Under the pieces are notes generated by a model, which saw only the letters and a program-made list of their open reading frames with translations, was not told the origin of the DNA and made no database searches. DNA of 64,000 nt from Persicaria tinctoria (Eukaryota > Streptophyta > Magnoliopsida > Caryophyllales > Polygonaceae). The stretch spans positions 78,549,688 to 78,613,687 of the forward strand of contig JBANSL010000013.1 in NCBI GenBank assembly GCA_037127255.1. Direction: 5' to 3'. Positions within the stretch are counted from its first letter, which is position 1, and the number at the start of each line of letters is the position of its first letter. Of the stretch, positions 59,365-64,000 are shown piece by piece. Both the position numbers and the translations under genes were made by a program.

Positions 59365-60668
59365 GGCAAAAATGCATAAAATCACCCACTATTCATTGTT
59401 GTTTGCAAATAACCACCCCTTATTAAAAAATTGTCAAATATTCACTCACTATTCATTGTTATTTGCAAATAACCACCCCTTATTCAAAAATTGTCAAATA
59501 ACCACCCATTAAATATATGTTGTTTGCAACTAACCACCCATACCCCTTTTCTTGTTACACCTCACTTAATTTACTATGAAAAGACAATTATACCTCTATT
59601 CTTTAATGTTTCATTTTTAGTAAAAAGACAATTATACTTCTCTTTGTTGCTTGATTTTTCACGTATTACAATTAGACATGTCAAATGGGTCATTCGGATT
59701 GGGTCACTTCGGGTCCTGAGTAAAACCGGCTCCGGGTACATCCAGGTTGTCTCGAACCTGGGTTTGGCCGAGTTTCGGGTCATTTTGGGTTTGTCAATTT
59801 TTTCTTTTTTAAATTAAAAAAAAATCATGATTTGATAATTTTGGATAATTTTAAAATTCTACAATTAAAGACGTTGTTCATAAATCATAGTGCTTGTAAT
59901 TATATACTATATCTGATCTAAAATATTTTATTTTTATTATTTCTCTTAGTTTTTAATAAAATGTAATAATATATAAATATCAAAATTTTAAACAATTTTT
60001 TTAAAAATTTGATATTTTATATATTATTACATCTTATTAAAAACATTTGATTTTTATTATTTCACGTAATTTTTAATAAAATGTAATAATATATAAAATA
60101 TCAAATTTTTTCTTTTTAATCAAATGTAATAATATATGATTAATTTTGGGTCAGAATTTTTTTTATTTAAAAACATTTGATCTTTCATTTTTTAATTTAT
60201 TAAAAATGTTTTCCGAGTAATCGGGTAAATCAAATGTCCTGAAACCTAGATTAAAAATTTATTTAAAAATTGACAAACCCAAAATCGTTCCAAAATTACC
60301 CGAAACTCGGTCAAACCCGGGTTCGAGACAACCTACCCGAATGACCCATTTGACAGATCTAATTGTAATACCTGAAAATCAAGCAACAAATAGAAGTATA
60401 ATTGTCTTTTTACTAAAAATGAAACATTAAAGAATAGGGGTATAATTGTCTTTTCATAATAAATTAAGTGAGATTTAACAAGAAAAGGGGTATGGGTGGT
60501 TAGTTGCAAACAACATATATTTAATGAGTGGTTATTTGACAATTTTTTAATAAGGGGTGGTTATTTGCAAACAACAATGAATAGTGGGTGGTTATTTGAC
60601 AATTTTTGAATAAGGGGTGGTTATTTGCAAACAACAATGAATAGTGGGTGGTTTTATGCATTTTTGCC
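59365..60668. mobile_element. foldback Mutator-like element in B2
   Basis: 1304 bp with terminal inverted repeats of about 400 bp (59365 to about 59805 against about 60265-60668), starting ggcaaaaatgcataaaa. The 9 bp flanks gaatattta (59356-59364) and aaatattta (60669-60677) differ at one base. The repeats carry subterminal direct repeats of about 57 bp (ttgcaaataaccacccctta). The short interior is AT-rich, without transposase. Long inverted repeats plus 9 bp duplications point to a Mutator-like element. Confidence 0.85.
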
Positions 60669-61611
60669 AAATATTTATTAGTATAAAATTTAGAACCAAA
60701 ATATTTATCAAACTAGTAAAAAAAAACTCAGGTTCGGATAAAAAAAGAAGAGTGAAACCAGATTTCTATTTGAGAGACTCGCTATTTTTTATTTAATTTT
60801 TTTTATGGGAAGAAACTCGATTAGAAATATTAGGACCGCAAAATGATTAATTTAATTTTATTTATCCTAGTCCAGTTCGATTGGCTCAGTCGCTCTACAT
60901 CTGGATCGGGTACGGTGTAAGTAACCCATTTAAGGGGTTGATCCTCCTACTCACATGTGGCACATTGAGAAATAAAAAAGAAATGTAATGTTTATTTTAC
61001 TATGTGAGGGCACGAGGCACCTCTCCTATTTTTTTAGTTAATACTAATGTAATATCCGCGCCTTAAAGACACCGTATTTATTTAAAATATTATCCGATTA
61101 TATATTTTATTCGAATATCATTCTATATATCTATATACTTATTTACATAAGAAAAAAATGCATAACATAATTGTTTTGAATTTATAAATTACTTGGAAAG
61201 AGATACAATATAATTAATAAAAAATGGTGAAAATGATTTAATAAGATAAAGTGGTAATAAACTCAAACACACCACATAATATATTTTGAAATGCATACAT
61301 AATTATTATTACTACTACACAACTAAAAGGAAAAATGTAATTAGCTAACATATAATGATAATTAAAACGGTTCTTTCAAATTTTAATTCTAACATAATAA
61401 AAATAATGAAACCAATTCAATTATAATTCACTTTCAACATAACAAAAAATATTAACCTTTACAATAAATTTAAACTATGTAAAAATCACTGATTCGTTTA
61501 TAATTCAATTTTAACATTGAAAAAAAACTAACAATGTTTTAACACAATAAATAAATATTAAACTTACAGTAAAGTGAAACTACCTAAAAATTACCGATTC
61601 ATTAATAATTA

Positions 61612-61972
61612 AATTGATTGCTAAAAAAAAGTCGGATGACTTTTTTAACACGTAAGTCATATAATGACGGTATAGTAATCGAGGTGAAGAAGAGCAAGAA
61701 TGAAATTCTACGGTTGGAGAGCATATCTCGACTTGGGTAAATTGATTGAGAGCATGTTCTTGAGAATGAATTATCGGATATTATATAGTTGCGTAAATGG
61801 CTCCAATATGTATATCCACATTAAAAATAAATATATTTGGAAAATAAAATCAAATAATATGATCAATGATCACACACTTTCATTTAATAATGCATTATAA
61901 GAGGTAAGATAATGTTTTAATATGCGTATTTTTATATTTTTAGTATTACGATATTCTGTAATAAATATTTAT
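61612..61972. other. about 360 bp present only in B2
   Basis: Between ttaataatta and ttattgcacgtag, which are adjacent in B1 (33913-33935), B2 carries about 360 bp. The ORF at 61700-61900 is unrecognised. An insertion here or a deletion in B1 are both possible; the flanks do not show an obvious duplication. Confidence 0.55.
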
Positions 61973-62250
61973 TGCACGTAGACAACCTGGGGAAGATTGT
62001 AATCGATTTAGTATGAGAAATACATAATTTCAATTTTAAAAATAAATCATGCGATGATTGAGATCAAAATAAAAAATGAAACATATATAAAAGAAGTCCA
62101 ACAATATAACCAACCAATAAGAAAAGAGAAATGGATTAAAATAACCAGGTTTAATTGTGTGCGTGAAAAAATGCTAACAGAATTAGTAATATTAATAGAT
62201 AGATAGATTTCTCTTACAATATTTTGATAGATTGTGGACAATTATTTTAT

Positions 62251-63194
62251 GAGAAAATTTGCGCCGAAGGCGCAAATTTTAGGTCAAATTAATTAATTGT
62301 CTCCCACCTCCGTCAAATTAGCTAAAAGGACACGACCTAAAATTGTGCCCCCCTACCATAACCCTAAATTGGATCTCGTGGTGTTGCCTTGCCGTCCGAG
62401 GAAGAAAACCAAATTGGAGCTCGCTCTCACGACAATGGCGTTTTCGAGGGAGAAGACGAAGGTCGGGCCGGCGGTGCCGCTCGCGCTGGTGCCTTGCCGC
62501 TCCGACGAGCCACCTTGAAGCCAGATCTGTCCGACACTGTCTCCCTCTGTCTCGATTTCTCATATCTGTGGCGCGGCGACCAGATATCGGTGGCGCGGCG
62601 ACGATTGATCTCGGTGGTGCAGAGAATAGATTTGTGTGATCTCCCTCTATCTCTTCCCCTTCAGTTTGTGTTTCTCCATCACAGTCTCCCTCTGTCTCGA
62701 TCTCTCAGATCTCAGATTGTGCGCCGGTGTTTCAGCACTCATCTAACAACGCCAGTGGAGATCCAAAGGGAGAATCTGCGGAAATTCTCAATTTCAGCAC
62801 TCATCTAACAACGCCAGTGGACATTCTCAATTCCAGTGGACATTCTCAATTCCAGTGGACATTCTCAATTCCAGTGGACATTCTCAATTCCAAGGGAGAA
62901 TCTGTGGAAATTCTATCCGACGATGCCGCCGGTGTTGATGTCGGAGCTCTTCCTCCTTTGTGAAGCCCGAGCACCAAGTCTCCAATCGTCGGTCTCACGC
63001 CTTAAGTTTTGAGGTGAGTTCTCTTGATTGTGTTCGAAACCTGTGTGGAGATGCAACTGATATTGTATTGAGGGCTTGTGCTCAATCTCTCTGAATTTTC
63101 ACAGCATCAGTTGCTGATGGTGATTTTTTGTGTGGTGTTGCTACTATGATTCTTAATCTGCTGCTATTATCCTTCATCGAATGGTGATGGGAAA
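62251..63194. other. right-end debris: hairpin, GC-rich exon-like pieces
   Basis: Similarity to B1 stops at 62250. The new sequence opens gagaaaatttgcgcc and includes a perfect 12 bp stem with a 3-base loop (62254-62280). Its first ten bases resemble the left end of the Mutator-like element at 28919. 62300-63000 is GC-richer, with a short reading frame (62389-62808) of no known domain. I infer the start of another gene-capturing element, continuing past known ground. Confidence 0.4.
62814..62889. repeat. 19 bp minisatellite, four units
   Basis: Four perfect copies of ccagtggacattctcaatt in tandem. A longer flanking repeat (cagcactcatctaacaacgc) occurs at about 62732 and 62794. Confidence 0.95.
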
Positions 63195-64000
63195 TTGGTG
63201 TGTTGCGATGGGAAATCAACCACAAATAAAATACCTCAATTCCCACTATGTAGATAGCGGAAGTCGGGATCGTTCCACTGGAGAGAGGACAACACTTTCT
63301 AGAGTAGTTCCTGTGATCTAACAACACACAAAAATCAGTAGCAAAGGCGGTCGATATCGACTAGAGAGGTCGATATCAAGGGGATGGACGAGAGAAGTGA
63401 TGAATGTCGAGTGATCTTTTGTTTTCCAGCAATAAAATAGAACAAAAAGCAAGGGATTTTAGGGATGTAAACGATATAAAAAGAACTTCCAAGGTCAAGG
63501 GATAACCACAACAACAACCATGCATGAACCACACAAGAATCATAGAACAAAGATCATGTTTTTATCATCAAAAGATAGCTTTCGCATACTACACAAATAG
63601 AGAATAGAGGCTTTCGCATAAAACCTATTCGTTCTACCTTTTCTTAATTAGATCTCTTTTATTTTTGTCAAAGATCTCTAATTACTATCCAAATTCATAA
63701 TTAAATCCACTTTCGCTTCATAATCATAAACATGAAATTGTCCTCAACTTTCGCAAAGGATTTAAGCACAAGATAGATGATGATAAACTCATAAAAACAT
63801 CATAGATTCAAGCTTTCATACATGGCTATTGTTGGGTTCACCCCAACCCTAGAAGAGGGGGAACTACTCACACATAGCTATAGAAAACACGCTGAAAATT
63901 GAATAAAACATAATAAAAAATTGCATAAAATCAAACCTCAAAACCAATGTCAAAACCTTCAACCAAAAACTCCAAAACTCACGTCCCAAGCTGCTGTAAA
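63195..64000 (-). mobile_element. LTR fragment related to the nested LTR element, inverted
   Basis: The reverse complement of 63560-63860 aligns clearly with 42727-43030 of the LTR at 41315: shared strings include ctagggttggggtga, gaggacaatttc, atgaagcgaaagtg and ttaagaaaaggtag. 63250-63400 contains the related gtcgatatcgac motifs. It is diverged, truncated and runs off the window. Confidence 0.75.

Larger units (their letters stand above)
58915..62250. repeat. Duplicated block B2
   Basis: Sister of block B1 (28471-34230). 58915-59364 matches 28471-28918, and 60669-62250 matches 32646-34230, apart from the insertions described separately. Compared with B1 it lacks the 155 bp foldback element and about 145 bp with a tRNA-like relic near 33090-33235. 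Confidence 0.85.

Overview
The window is nuclear DNA of a flowering plant, most likely a eudicot: GT-AG introns, Ty1/copia and Ty3/gypsy LTR elements, L1-type LINEs, Mutator-like elements and plant-specific gene families. I cannot name the species. No tRNA, rRNA, CRISPR or prokaryotic feature was found. Most of the sequence is mobile-element DNA or gene debris. The one complete, apparently functional host gene I can assemble is COQ6.

Backbone: a head-to-tail series of four COQ6 units on the minus strand. Unit 1 (1-2010, cut by the window edge) and unit 2 (about 2011-4100, exons 1-4 only) are decayed. Unit 3 (13634-17885) has all nine exons, every splice site, a mitochondrial presequence and a 494-codon frame. 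Unit 4 (36557-57083) is wrecked by a LINE in its last exon, an internal 2.7 kb tandem duplication and point lesions. The last exons of BRX1 lie tail-to-tail with COQ6 downstream of units 3 and 4, so the ancestral pair was BRX1> <COQ6. A gene-poor AT-rich block (B1 28471-34230, B2 58915-62250) follows the 5' flank of units 3 and 4, which shows the whole segment was duplicated.

Insertions, left to right. (1) A LINE 3' fragment (about 4945-6235). (2) A Ty1/copia element (about 6411-13078), split by a 2571 bp solo LTR with a 5 bp target-site duplication (TSD) and cut off where it meets BRX1 sequence. (3) A 9.1 kb insertion (19391-28470) absent from the second duplicate, carrying plus-strand pieces of an MLK/PPK casein-kinase-like gene, an ABCG half-transporter, a NIPA magnesium transporter and a coiled-coil myosin-like gene, the last two joined in frame. 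(4) A 3.7 kb gene-capturing Mutator-like element in B1 with a plastid thioredoxin y exon. (5) A 6.9 kb LINE with a 17 bp TSD in COQ6 unit 4, itself hosting a 6.6 kb non-autonomous LTR retrotransposon with 2 kb LTRs, a tRNA-Asp primer site and one unrecognised ORF. (6) A foldback Mutator-like element in B2, within 2 bp of the site used in B1. (7) Further gene-like debris and an inverted LTR relative at the right edge.

The genes form no pathway. COQ6 unit 3 would act in mitochondrial ubiquinone synthesis; everything else records duplication, capture and nested transposition. The observations I rate highest are the in-frame NIPA/coiled-coil fusion inside a multi-gene capture element, the LTR element with an unknown ORF, and the two independent insertions into one AT-rich site in sister duplicates.
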